Notes under the pieces: model-generated
The model's input: the letters and a program-made list of their open reading frames with translations, nothing else
Databases searched by the model: none
Told to the model about the DNA's origin: nothing
In this document: positions 28,401 through 37,600 of the stretch, piece by piece
Layout of the letters: each line of letters starts with the position of its first letter
Numbering within the stretch: position 1 is the first letter of the stretch
Made by a program: the position numbers and the translations under genes
Origin: Portibacter marinus
Lineage (GTDB): Bacteria > Bacteroidota > Bacteroidia > Chitinophagales > Saprospiraceae
Direction of reading: 5' to 3'
NCBI RefSeq assembly: GCF_021533195.1
Contig: NZ_JAJNKB010000001.1
Span: forward strand, 248,001 to 312,000
Length of the DNA: 64,000 bases

Positions 28401-28752
28401 TGACATAAACGTCGGTTGAAATATTAGATCCTTCAAAATAGAGTAAGTAACTCACTCCATCAGAAGGATCTAATTGAAGTGTTTTTCTATACCAACTGGC
28501 GTCTCTTCGATATCCTGGGCTATTGTCTACTGCATCCCATTGGTTCCATGTGTGAGGTAAATCGATACTCGTCCAGGAAGGATCCTGAGTAGCCAATTTT
28601 AGATCTGAAATGTTCTTTTCAAGGTATTGCCAACCTTCGTTGATGTTTTCAATGCTTCTTTGTGTTTTATTCCCTGCATTATCCAATAAATCTGCGTTTC
28701 TGGAAATAAACATGACCAGGATCAATGCCAATATTCTCAAAACAAGGGACAT
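25465..28752 (-). CDS. GH2 glycoside hydrolase fused to a DUF4861 domain
   Basis: 1095 residues. N-terminal signal segment, then the GH2 sugar-binding jelly roll (about 35-205, DLPHTWNQWDA, SWYRKTL), an Ig-like domain (about 215-310) and the TIM barrel with acid/base Glu414 (SLGNE) and nucleophile Glu499 (HMEYGG), 85 residues apart as expected. GH2-type C-domains follow to about 830. The last 265 residues (FEGPVLENDKVAYRYYADYR, NWGSDILKVGNSLGMGS) look like DUF4861, normally a separate protein in uronic-acid loci. The GH2 specificity could be beta-galactosidase, beta-glucuronidase or beta-galacturonidase; the locus favours release of a side or backbone sugar from a uronate polymer. Follows GH88 by six bases. 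Confidence 0.87.
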   Translation of the reverse strand: MSLVLRILALILVMFISRNADLLDNAGNKTQRSIENINEGWQYLEKNISDLKLATQDPSWTSIDLPHTWNQWDAVDNSPGYRRDASWYRKTLQLDPSDGVSYLLYFEGSNISTDVYVNGELAGNHVGGYVGFEIDITKYLKTDGQQDIMIRVDNSYNPEIIPSQKSDFFIYGGLTRDVWVKKVPNIHIANAKIHPTSVTKITADAIVEVNIAQAEKCQDCKIMASLIDPESRQIVSENTIDLKNQKSLTLELPTLSNPKLWSPKSPNLYELEVALIKGDDLHDSVKDHIGFRFYKFEKNGPFFLNGERVLLRGTHRHEEHAGFGAAMPNELHRKDIEQIKDLGANFLRLGHYPQDPEIYKACDELGIIVWDELPWCRGGVGNQIWKDNGKRLLQEQISQNINHPSIFFWSLGNEVYWLPDFENGDDTQEINKYLTELNNIAHEMDPSRLTAIRKYYDGADLVDVFSPSIWSGWYAGVYTGYEKSIQESMEKYPAFLHMEYGGSSHVGRHTENPITGSGMLSEDDWEEVSNQVNIKNIAKEGDWTENYIVDLFDWHLSVSETMPDFTGNAQWAFKDFGTPLRPENSIPYLNQKGLVDRNGEPKDAYFVFKSYWSDEPMIYIESHTWTRRQGPENKEREVCIYSNCESVELILNGQSLGTKDRKLGDFPASGLRWNIRFDEGANELKAMGYKGGKVVAEDKINIDYTYNQSGNPDIVQLQSHLLPNGNTLVEAFMMDKDGNRVLDYEGRMYFSLDGSGRLLKDYGTPTRSQVIEMANGRAAIEVELGEGPAVIEARNQDFKGSYLNLKPVEAKAQVVMKIQPVEYNDTEKTKISGPYRDMKKVSVPKTLTGQNKWFMFEGPVLENDKVAYRYYADYRHRFDIYGKQVNDLVMDTVSWDYHNLMNWGSDILKVGNSLGMGSPGIYYNDSVYTLSDWNSKEIEVIESGGDVAQVRTIFNDLKIGGKTFTVIQDWRLKTGDFWSEIEMSVKDGQLPEDMKWVTGVVKHLPHATSGNMDDHTYLYTYGEQSFHHQDLGMAVMASNEEGPVIIEDELSHLMLFENAGKKLNYRFMASWAEGINGPKTEYEFRKQVVQACQDK

Positions 28753-28758
28753 ATATTT

Positions 28759-29919
28759 TTATTTTATAGCATCTCTCCTTAAGAGTGCTTCGATGTAGTA
28801 ATAGTCTGCGTAGACGATTGGTTGGTCTACTTCAAATTCACCTGGAACACTGCCGGTGCTATGCAGCAACAAAAAAGGAGCGATATTGGATTGATACTTG
28901 TCAGTTGCCAGTGATTCGAGAATCTGGTCTGTCCAGGATAAGTACCAATCTGTATTTTCCTGATCATATCTTATCAGCTCAAGTAAAGCCGATGCAGTCA
29001 CTGTTGCAGCTGAAACATCACGTGGTTCATCTGGAATATTTGGAGCATTAAAATCCCAGTAAGGAATCTTATCCTCCGGTAAATTAGGATGGTTGTAAAT
29101 GTATTGCGCACTTTTCTTGGCACGATCCAGAAAAATATCATTTCCAGTTCTTCCATAGGCCACTGTAAAGCCATATAAGCCCCATGCCTGACCTCTGGAC
29201 CATGCGGACTCATCACTATAGCCTTGATGTGTTGTTTTCAATCGGGGTTCGAAGGTTGTGGTATCGAAATCTACCACATGAAAGCAGCTATTATCAGCCC
29301 TGTAGTGATGCTCATTAGTCGTTAATGCATGTTGAGTTGCAATATGATGAAATGTAGAATCACCCGTAAACCTGGTGGCATCAAATAACATTTCCAAGTT
29401 CATCATATTATCGATAATGACCGGAAATTGCCAGACATCAGCATTCCAATCCCAGGATCTGATCGATCCAATATTTTCGTTATATCTGTTGATTAGGGTT
29501 TTGGAAGCAGTAATTACCACATTTTTGTATGCTTCATTTTCTGTGATGGCGTAGGCTTTACCAAAGGAGGAATTCAATTTAAATCCAAGATCATGAGTAT
29601 GATCATCATATTTTTCTTTCTCTATGAAAGCGGTCCAGTCTTCTGCTGCCTTTTTAATACTATCATTTTGACTATAGCTGTACAATTGCCATAATGTTCC
29701 TGGAAAGAATCCACTGGTCCACTGACGCGAATTACCTGTAATCAGGCTTCCATCTTCCTCCAAAGATCGGGGAATGGCGGTTGAGTCAAGTGGAATGACG
29801 TTGATGTAACCCAGCATCTTTTCGGAAGCCACATCCAACTGTGAACGGTTAGTCATATCATTGTCCGCACAGCAATACAATGCTGTAGTAACACATAAAA
29901 TTACTAGTAGAAATCTCAT
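28759..29919 (-). CDS. GH88 unsaturated glucuronyl hydrolase, lipoprotein
   Basis: 386 residues with a short signal and Cys near residue 16-17 (LYCCAD), so a likely lipoprotein. GH88 enzymes hydrate the 4,5-double bond of unsaturated glucuronyl oligosaccharides made by lyases and release 5-keto-4-deoxyuronate. The two catalytic aspartates are present: Asp110 in THDLGFK and Asp170 in IDNMMNLE. Further family segments are SRQWTSGFFPGTLW, WNADVWQFPVI, TTHQGYSDESAWSRGQAWGLYG and ADYYYIEALLRR. Its product is the substrate of KduI. It is the first gene of a closely packed ten-gene run to dctM, and a strong terminator-like hairpin lies just 17 bases upstream of its start. Confidence 0.94.
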   Translation of the reverse strand: MRFLLVILCVTTALYCCADNDMTNRSQLDVASEKMLGYINVIPLDSTAIPRSLEEDGSLITGNSRQWTSGFFPGTLWQLYSYSQNDSIKKAAEDWTAFIEKEKYDDHTHDLGFKLNSSFGKAYAITENEAYKNVVITASKTLINRYNENIGSIRSWDWNADVWQFPVIIDNMMNLEMLFDATRFTGDSTFHHIATQHALTTNEHHYRADNSCFHVVDFDTTTFEPRLKTTHQGYSDESAWSRGQAWGLYGFTVAYGRTGNDIFLDRAKKSAQYIYNHPNLPEDKIPYWDFNAPNIPDEPRDVSAATVTASALLELIRYDQENTDWYLSWTDQILESLATDKYQSNIAPFLLLHSTGSVPGEFEVDQPIVYADYYYIEALLRRDAIK

Positions 29920-29929
29920 GAAAGTATTT

Positions 29930-29966
29930 AAAAAAGGGCCACTCCCAGAATTAGTGGAAGTAGCCC
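29930..29966 (-). terminator. Intrinsic terminator inside the utilisation locus
   Basis: On the - strand, GGGCTACTTCC and GGGAGTGGCCC form an 11-bp stem (two G-T pairs) with a 9-nt loop, followed by six T (29935-29930). It lies 15 bases after the stop of the beta-helix gene and 10 bases before the GH88 start, so it should separate the receptor/beta-helix transcript from the enzyme/transport genes or reduce their level. Confidence 0.85.
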
Positions 29967-29981
29967 ATGAATATGATTGAA

Positions 29982-31562
29982 TTACTGTAAAACTATGTTT
30001 CTAACCATTTTACCACCCTCAGTCTGTACTTGGGCGATATACATACCTGAGCTAAGGCCCTCAGCATTGGACCAGGAAACGGTATGTGTACCTTGACTTT
30101 TCTGACCATTAAATACTGTAGCCATCGTTTGACCTTGCACATTAAAAATTCTTACACTGACATTTCCATTCTTTGGATTATCAAATTGGAAAGTAATGTT
30201 TCCAGATGACGGATTAGGAAATGCTCTTAGTTCGATCATAGGATTAAATACTTCTGATGTCGAAACAGAATAATCACATAGGAAAGTTGAGCCAATTGGT
30301 CCTCCACTGGTAGATGCAGTAGCTGAAACGGCATCATCGGAAAAGCAAGGATCAAATTCAGCATAATTAAACAAATAGCCTCTATCATAATCTGAGCCAG
30401 CAAAGCTGATGTCTTCAACCATGATATTGGTAATTCCTGTACTGTCTGGGTAAGTTACTGCTTCGAATGCATATTGAATGATCGGTGCTCTATCTGGAAT
30501 ATTTCCTAATTCCAAAACTTCAGTAAAATATGCCATTTCCGGATCTTCTAATAGTGCAGCATAAGTAGGACTTAATACCGGTGGTTGTGAGACTGAATCG
30601 AAAGTTTCATAATGATTCAGTACATCTTCCGTCCAGAAAATGTTATTATTAGACATAATAGCAGAAGCTCCTTCTACGATCGTATCCAAAGACACTAAGA
30701 AATTGACTGAATCTGCAAAATTAATTTGCTCGTTAGCCAACGTTGGTGAAGTTCCAATAATACTTGGATTCATGAATAAATTATCTGTAATGACGGACTC
30801 TTTGGTATTTCTCAACTGAATCATACCGTGACGACCAACGTGATTGAACACAGTATTATTAGAAAATTCAAAGTAATTCAAACCTTGCATTCTAAAACCG
30901 ATAAATAATCTATCCAGAATGTTATGCATTACATTCCCATGTATCACCACAGAATCCGCAAATGAAGTACGCGGATCTACAATTCTACCATTACCCTGTA
31001 ATTTAGCGTAATCTCCCAAATTTCTAATCCAATTATCAATAATGAAGACACTGCTTCCATCACCTTCACTTCGCACAATGGCTTGTCTGTTTTTCTCAAG
31101 AATACAATTTTGAATCACATATTTTTGATTCTCTCCAAAAGCCCTGATAGGGTTGGTTTCATAATTGGAAGCCAATGGTCCCTCGTCTCCCATGATGACA
31201 AATAGATCATCCCAGACAAAACTACCGGTTCCACTGTATAATCGAGCTAGACTTGAGCCTCCAGTCTTATTTGCACGAGAAACAACAGGCTTTCCCAGTG
31301 CTTCGTCACCAGTGGCACCTAATTTAAAGTCGAAATCCCATTTAGCCTCAAATGTAAAAAAGTAGAGAGAACCTCTTTCAAGGAGATACTCATAATTATT
31401 TTGAGTGCCATCAGCCGCTGTATCTGCCTCAATAAAATCACTTAAATAAGTAAAAGGAAAATCCTCAGTTCCATCTAAGTTAGGTGGCACTGTTATACTC
31501 TGTGCCATAATGCCTGATCCTAGAAAAACCAGGGTTAAGAGTGTAAAGTAAAATCGTTTCAT
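29982..31562 (-). CDS. T9SS-secreted right-handed beta-helix protein
   Basis: 526 residues with a signal peptide (MKRFYFTLLTLVFLGSGIMAQ). Residues about 130-300 show repeated turns such as YVIQNCILEKNRQAIVRSEG, VFIIDNWIRNLGDYAKLQ, FEFSNNTVFNHVGRHGMIQL and SVITDNLFMNPS, typical of a parallel beta-helix as in PL6/pectate lyase and DUF5123-type proteins. A type A T9SS sorting domain (AFPNPSSGNITFQF, SSGMYIAQVQTEGG) closes the protein, so it should be at the cell surface. It follows the TonB receptor by 32 bases, the place where SusD normally stands. Catalytic residues cannot be assigned with confidence; it could be a lyase or a glycan binder. Confidence 0.83.
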   Translation of the reverse strand: MKRFYFTLLTLVFLGSGIMAQSITVPPNLDGTEDFPFTYLSDFIEADTAADGTQNNYEYLLERGSLYFFTFEAKWDFDFKLGATGDEALGKPVVSRANKTGGSSLARLYSGTGSFVWDDLFVIMGDEGPLASNYETNPIRAFGENQKYVIQNCILEKNRQAIVRSEGDGSSVFIIDNWIRNLGDYAKLQGNGRIVDPRTSFADSVVIHGNVMHNILDRLFIGFRMQGLNYFEFSNNTVFNHVGRHGMIQLRNTKESVITDNLFMNPSIIGTSPTLANEQINFADSVNFLVSLDTIVEGASAIMSNNNIFWTEDVLNHYETFDSVSQPPVLSPTYAALLEDPEMAYFTEVLELGNIPDRAPIIQYAFEAVTYPDSTGITNIMVEDISFAGSDYDRGYLFNYAEFDPCFSDDAVSATASTSGGPIGSTFLCDYSVSTSEVFNPMIELRAFPNPSSGNITFQFDNPKNGNVSVRIFNVQGQTMATVFNGQKSQGTHTVSWSNAEGLSSGMYIAQVQTEGGKMVRNIVLQ

Positions 31563-31594
31563 ATTGCTAACATTTAATTTTTAAATAGTTTAAT

Positions 31595-34519
31595 TTATCT
31601 AATTATATATTCGACGCCTATCGTGGCGGTAGAACCATATCTTTCTCTATTCGTAATGAATTCGGGAGACCTGAAAAAGTTGATGTCTTTCTGGTCACTG
31701 AGATTATTAAGATTTAGGAAGGCATTGAAATTTCTATTGAATCTTTGCTTGAAAACCATGTCGAATCTCCAAAATTGATTGCTAAATCTATCTTTATCTG
31801 CATTAGAGCTATATCCAGTTAATTTAGATCCTTGATAAGCAGCAGATGTTCTAAAGGAAAATCCACCAATATCATACCCCAATGAAGTATTAAATATGTG
31901 CCTGGCTTGACCTATTAGATCTACCTCGCGCTGAAATGGAATCACTAGGATTTGTGTTTGAAAAAAAGGAAAAACACCTGTTCTTACGGTTTCTTCTCTA
32001 AAAGAATTGATCGTCGTCTGCGAAAATAAACGAGTATAGTTTGCACTTAGGACCAAACCATCAAAAGGCTTAGGAAGAAAGTTAAGATTAGTCTGAATGT
32101 CCAATTCAAAACCCTGAACATTTGATACAGGAGAATTAACAAACGTCGTTAATTCAGCATTCCCGAATCCCTGCTCAGGAAATCCATAAGCCATTACGAG
32201 AGAATCGCTATTCAAGCCTATTATGAATGGATAGAAAGCGTCCTTAATTTGCTTATAAAATACACCCGCAGAAATCAATCCCCATTTACCTGAATAAGCC
32301 GTTGCAAACAAATCATAATTTGTGGATACGGATGGTTTTAGATCTGGATTTCCCTGCTCTATTCTTAAATCTCCCCCCCTATTTACGATAGTAGCTGGAA
32401 CCAAATAATCGTAATTTGGTCTTGCCAAGGTAGTAGAATAAGAAGCTCTTAAATCAAACCAGGAGAATGGTTTATATTTTAAATGAAGGTGGGGCATCAA
32501 CACTCCATACTGTGCCTCTGCACTTCTTTCCTGCACATTCCCACTTTCTCCAAAGTCGCCATCAAGGTCAGCATATAAGCCATTATAACTGTTGTCTGAG
32601 TATTCATATCTGATACCAGGAATCAAAGTAATTTTATCTTTGATCTTTGCTTTGAGCATAGCATATGCAGCATATACTTGTTCCTCTAAATCATAATTAT
32701 TGACGTCCTGATATCTGTAATCTCTTAAGTCATCTGCAAATAATTCACTAAATCTGATCATCCTGTCTGGATCAAATTCATTGCTTAACTCTACAACCTC
32801 TCCTTTTTCATTGGTGAAGGTCTGAGGTGTATCATTCTGAAAATTACTCATGGCGTAATAGAACTTTCCGGTAGGGTCAACACCAGTAGCTCCTTGTCCG
32901 TTTTCATCAAAAGGTAAAAATCTATTATTATTAAGAAGATAATAGAGCCTTGCCCTCTCTTCATCATAATTCCTGTCTTTCATTGTATTGATAGCCTTCA
33001 CTCCAGCTTTGAAATTGATAGAGTTTGCATCTCTCTTGAAAACATTGAAGTCGAAATTGACATATCCTGTCGTAATTTCCTCTGAATTGCCGCTTGTTGA
33101 GGATGCAATTTGCAGTAAGAAGCTAGAAGTAGGATCTATATCCAGAAAATTATAGTAATTGAATGGATTTCTTCTGGAATTTTCGCTGTTTACTTCGGGA
33201 TCGAACGGTGACCTGTTGTTATTAAAAGTCTGGGTATAATCAATAGGCGTCATTCCAGATACTCTGGAAACAGAGGTACCCCAATCCACATTGACTATAT
33301 TTGAGCGGTGTCTGGCCGTAATTGATCCTGAAAATAAATCAATAGAACTTTCTGTAACGTTAGGGTTATATCTGACCTGAAATCCACCAACATTGTATTG
33401 TTCTATATGATCAAAGCGATCACGTGATGTTCTGGAATATAGGCCAAGTACATTAAAATCAGAATTGTTGCCGATCTTAAAATCAAATCCCAATGTCCCA
33501 TTGGTACGATATCTTTGTTCTTTTCTTTTCACATACGTTAAACTACTTCCCTGTTGTTCGAAAATATTTAACGCCGTATCGATAACGTTCTTTGTATTGT
33601 CAGTCCATCCAACTCTAATGGTTTCACCACCTCGATTAAATCTCTCCGTATTCGCAGTAGCGATGACACCCAATTTGTTATCGAAAAATCGCTGAGAAAA
33701 AGACAGTGTCGCCTTATAGTCCGTGAATGTATTTTCCAAAAAGTTAGCACCACCTAAAACTTTCATTGCTATTTTTCTATCCTCTGGTGCACGCATAATA
33801 TTCAGATTTACTGAACCTCCTATGGCATCCCCATCCATATCAGGAGTAGGAGATTTGAATAATTCTACTCCTGAGAGTAACTCGGGAGAAATTAGGGATA
33901 AATCTACAGATCGGTCAGCACCTGATGTGGAAGGTAATCTCACCCCATTAATTGAAATGGCTGTAAACTTAGGATCTAAGCCTCTCACAACTATCTTAGA
34001 ACCTTCACCACCGCTTCTATTGATGGCGACCCCAGGAAGTCGAGATATAGCTTCAGCTGCATTGACATCAGGAAGCTCTTTAATCTTTTCGACAGAAATA
34101 AAATTACCGATGGCATCGGAATTTAGCTGTTGGTTAATCGCTTTAACTTGGCCCAGAGCTTGTGCAGTAATTACAACCTCAGTACCCAAAATTGACTCGG
34201 GTTTGAGTTCAACAGATATGGAAGTATTTTCACCTTCCACTACAGTCACTGGAATTTCTTCTGTGGCATAAGAAACGTATGATATAACTATAACTTGTTC
34301 CCCTACTGGAACATTGGTCAGAACAAACTTTCCATCATAATCTGTATTTGTGCCCGTAGAAGTTGATCCTTTTAAATAAACATTGGCCCCTGGAAGCCCG
34401 AAACCGCCATCGCCATCATTAACTTCACCTACAACGCTACCAGTTTGAGCCGCACCAATTACAGAAATCAGTACCCCCACCATCAAAAGACAGAGATTTT
34501 TACATACAGTATTCATCAT
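31595..34519 (-). CDS. TonB-dependent receptor of the polyuronate locus, SusD-independent type
   Basis: 974 residues: signal peptide, carboxypeptidase-like domain at about 28-110 (GSVVGEVNDGDGGFGLPGAN), plug at about 130-250 (IGNFISVEKIKELPDVNAAE, AISRLPGVAINRSGGEGSKI, VRGLDPKFTAISINGVRLP, MDGDAIGGSVNL) and a 22-stranded barrel. The TSGADRSVDLSLISPELLSG and DAIGGSVN motifs belong to the large receptor group used for oligosaccharides in both Bacteroidota and Proteobacteria without SusD. It should import oligouronides across the outer membrane. It heads its transcript, 130 bases downstream of the hybrid regulator gene, and is followed by the beta-helix gene and an intrinsic terminator. Confidence 0.93.
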   Translation of the reverse strand: MMNTVCKNLCLLMVGVLISVIGAAQTGSVVGEVNDGDGGFGLPGANVYLKGSTSTGTNTDYDGKFVLTNVPVGEQVIVISYVSYATEEIPVTVVEGENTSISVELKPESILGTEVVITAQALGQVKAINQQLNSDAIGNFISVEKIKELPDVNAAEAISRLPGVAINRSGGEGSKIVVRGLDPKFTAISINGVRLPSTSGADRSVDLSLISPELLSGVELFKSPTPDMDGDAIGGSVNLNIMRAPEDRKIAMKVLGGANFLENTFTDYKATLSFSQRFFDNKLGVIATANTERFNRGGETIRVGWTDNTKNVIDTALNIFEQQGSSLTYVKRKEQRYRTNGTLGFDFKIGNNSDFNVLGLYSRTSRDRFDHIEQYNVGGFQVRYNPNVTESSIDLFSGSITARHRSNIVNVDWGTSVSRVSGMTPIDYTQTFNNNRSPFDPEVNSENSRRNPFNYYNFLDIDPTSSFLLQIASSTSGNSEEITTGYVNFDFNVFKRDANSINFKAGVKAINTMKDRNYDEERARLYYLLNNNRFLPFDENGQGATGVDPTGKFYYAMSNFQNDTPQTFTNEKGEVVELSNEFDPDRMIRFSELFADDLRDYRYQDVNNYDLEEQVYAAYAMLKAKIKDKITLIPGIRYEYSDNSYNGLYADLDGDFGESGNVQERSAEAQYGVLMPHLHLKYKPFSWFDLRASYSTTLARPNYDYLVPATIVNRGGDLRIEQGNPDLKPSVSTNYDLFATAYSGKWGLISAGVFYKQIKDAFYPFIIGLNSDSLVMAYGFPEQGFGNAELTTFVNSPVSNVQGFELDIQTNLNFLPKPFDGLVLSANYTRLFSQTTINSFREETVRTGVFPFFQTQILVIPFQREVDLIGQARHIFNTSLGYDIGGFSFRTSAAYQGSKLTGYSSNADKDRFSNQFWRFDMVFKQRFNRNFNAFLNLNNLSDQKDINFFRSPEFITNRERYGSTATIGVEYIIR

Positions 34520-34649
34520 AAAACTTTATTTGCAGTCTTATAGTAGGTTAAAGAATTAAAATAAGTCCTTAAACCTATCTTGCTAACATTATACCTTAAA
34601 GCTAGCAGAATACTAACACATAAAAGTCCAGATGTAGGAGGAAAAAAGT

Positions 34650-37600
34650 CTAAACCCTAAAAGCTACGGTATATTCAGAAGGATTTTTACCAAATTCTTT
34701 CTGAAAAACTTTACTAAAGTATTTCGGATCTTTGTAGCCAACCATAAATGCTACTTCGTGCACATTCAGCTTTCCGGTCTCCAATAATTGAATGGCTCTC
34801 TTCATTCTGAAGGATTTCAAAAAGTTCTTAGGCGTCATATCAGTCATGGCCTTAATTTTGGTAAAAAGCAAAGCTCTACTAACTGCTAACTCATGTGCAA
34901 ACTGCTCAATTTTGAATTCTGGATTGTCAATATTTGTTTCTACCAGCTTGAGTAAATTTTGTAAAAATTGTTCGTCGGCAGAAGTAATCTCGAGATCCTT
35001 TGGATTGAACGCTTTATCAGCGAGTGCTTCCTTGATCATCTTTTGTTGTGCCAACAAATTTTCTACTTTGTACCTCAGCTCATCAGGATGAAACGGCTTC
35101 GAAATAAAATCATTGGCCCCGGATTTCAATCCCTCCAGTTTATCATCCAAAAGCGTTCTAGCTGTCAACAAAATCAGTGGAATGTGAGAAGTACTGAGGT
35201 CGCTCCTAATTTCATTGCAAAATGTGATACCATCCATCTCAGGCATCATCACATCACTAATAATGAGATCAGGTTGGTATTCGCGACTTTTCATCAATCC
35301 CTCTTTACCGTCAGATGCAATTACAATTTTGTACTTACCATCAAAAATAGAGGTAATATAATCCAGGACTTCTCTATTGTCATCAACTACCAGTAACTTA
35401 AGTGTACTTTCAGAAATAATTGACCGCTCTTCTGTGGCTTCGGAAGGCAGGACAATCTCCGTGGGTTTAGCTATAGCCTCAAATTGTCTCACTTCTACAA
35501 TTTCCTTAGAGCTAAAATGTGACTTTCCTTTTTGCAGATTCACAATAAACCGAGCACCATTCCCTTCCTTACTTTCCACATCCAGGCGGCCCTTGTGAAG
35601 TTCTACCAATTCTTTACTCAAAGCCAATCCGATTCCTGTTCCTTTGATCAAATTGCTAGTCTCCCCTGGATTCTTCTCATAGAACCGCTGAAATATTTGG
35701 TTGTGCAAATGCTTGGGAATGCCTTCTCCCGAGTCTTGAACGACCACCATAACCTTGGTTTGCTCTTCCAATATTGATAGGATAATTTCTCCTTGATGAG
35801 GAGTGAATTTAAAAGCATTTGATAACAAGTTAAATAACACCTTTTCAATCTTCTCTTCGTCTATCCATACTTTCAAATCGTCATTTGGTAAAATCAATTT
35901 GTAATTGATATCCATTAAATTTGCGTGATCCTCAAATAATCCATAGATTTTCGAAAGATATGGTTTCAGTTGTACCTCAGTCACTTTCATTGGCTCGTGA
36001 CCTGCTTCCATTTTTCTGAAGGTCATCAATTGGTTGACAAGATTAAGCATTCGCTGAGAGTTACTGTTGATTTTCAGTAATTTGTCTTTGAGTGCTTCAT
36101 AATCATAAGACTTAAGATTCTTAATCAAATCCTCTATAGGACCTATGATTAAAGTCAATGGTGTCCGGAATTCATGAGCCACATTCGTAAAGAAATTCAG
36201 TTTCAACCTGTGCAGTTCCTCCTTCTGCAGCTTTTCCTTCAACTCAAATTGGTAAGAATCTCTTAACCGAAGATATCTCAAAATGGCATAAATTCCTGCT
36301 ATGCCTATTAAAATATAAAGTAAATAAGCCCACCATGTTCTCCATGGCGGTGGTAATACCTCTATTTCCAATTTTTTAACTTCATCGTTCCACTTTCCTG
36401 CACTGTTTCCACCTTTCAGCAAGAATGTATATGTGCCATGTCTTTGAATAGTATAGGTCGCTGAAGGTTGACCTATAGAAGTAATCCACTCTTGATCCAG
36501 CCCTTCTAATTTATAGGAATAATAATTATTGTCAGGATTAGAGTAATCAAGTGCGGCAAAATTTATTGTAAAATTTGCCTGGTTATATTTGAAGAGTACT
36601 TTTTCAATTTCATTGATATTATGCTCTAATTTTAATGGTCTGTTATTTTGCGTAATGCCAGTAAAAACAACAGGCGGTTCGAAATCATTAATTATAATTT
36701 GCTGTGGATCAAACCTGGTATAACCATTGACACCGCCGAAAATTATATCGCCATTCGCAGTTCTATAATAGGCATTAAAGTTAAACTCAGAATTCGTAAG
36801 TCCATTTGCATTATTGAAATTGATAAATTGTTCATCATCCTTGCAAAATCTGGAAATACCGTTATTTGTACTCAACCACAAATAGCCTTTCTCATCCTCT
36901 ATAATACCAAAAACCGTATTGCCCGCCAAACCGTCAAACGTAGAATAACTTTTTGACTCCAATGTCTTAGGATTCCATTTGATTAAGCCATTACTAATTG
37001 TACCCAGCCATAGATTTCCTTTGTTATCTTCCTGGATGCTGTAAATTTTGATATCCTCAAGGTAACGTTTGAAAACAAAAGGTAACCCATTGCCATCTAC
37101 TTCTATTTGATTCAATCCTCTGGCTGTTCCCAACCATATTTCATCACTACTTGATCTGAACAATACCCGAATGAAGTCAGAACTCACTGATAGTGAATCA
37201 AGATCATTATGTTGATAGATCACCACCTCACCCGTAGCTTTATCATAGATATTCAAACCTCCTGCATAGGTGGCTATCCAGATCTTAGCGTCCTGAATCA
37301 ATAAATCATAAACATTATCATTAGACAAGCCTTCTTCCAGACCTAGATTTTCAAAAGTCTGTGTTTTGATATTAAATTTATCCAGACCCGAACTGAAATG
37401 CCCTATCCATAAATCATCTCCATCTAATAATAGTTGTTTTACATTTGAACCAGCGATCGTATTAGAATGGTCGTCCGGTACAAAGTGTTTATAGGTTTGA
37501 AGGTTAACGTCATAGAAATTTAGTCCTCCACCTTCTGTTCCAATCCATAGGTCACCATTCTGATCCTCAGCAAATGAACTGACTACGGGAGCACTCAAAC

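Noticed and set aside
23156-31562. Ulvan or other sulfated polymer locus
   Set aside because: No sulfatase (C/S-x-P-x-R motif), no rhamnosidase and no PL28/PL24 type lyase was seen.
33723-34271. 182-codon + strand ORF
   Set aside because: It is antisense to the highly conserved plug domain of the TonB receptor and has low-complexity, Ser/Pro-rich translation.
13867-34519. Alginate utilisation locus
   Set aside because: There is an alginate lyase fold, but no PL7/PL17 pair, no dehydrogenase for the 4-deoxy-erythro-hexoseulose product, and GH88 plus KduI are not part of alginate breakdown.
31595-34519. SusC receptor
   Set aside because: The plug and barrel signatures are of the non-SusC oligosaccharide receptor group and no susD gene follows.
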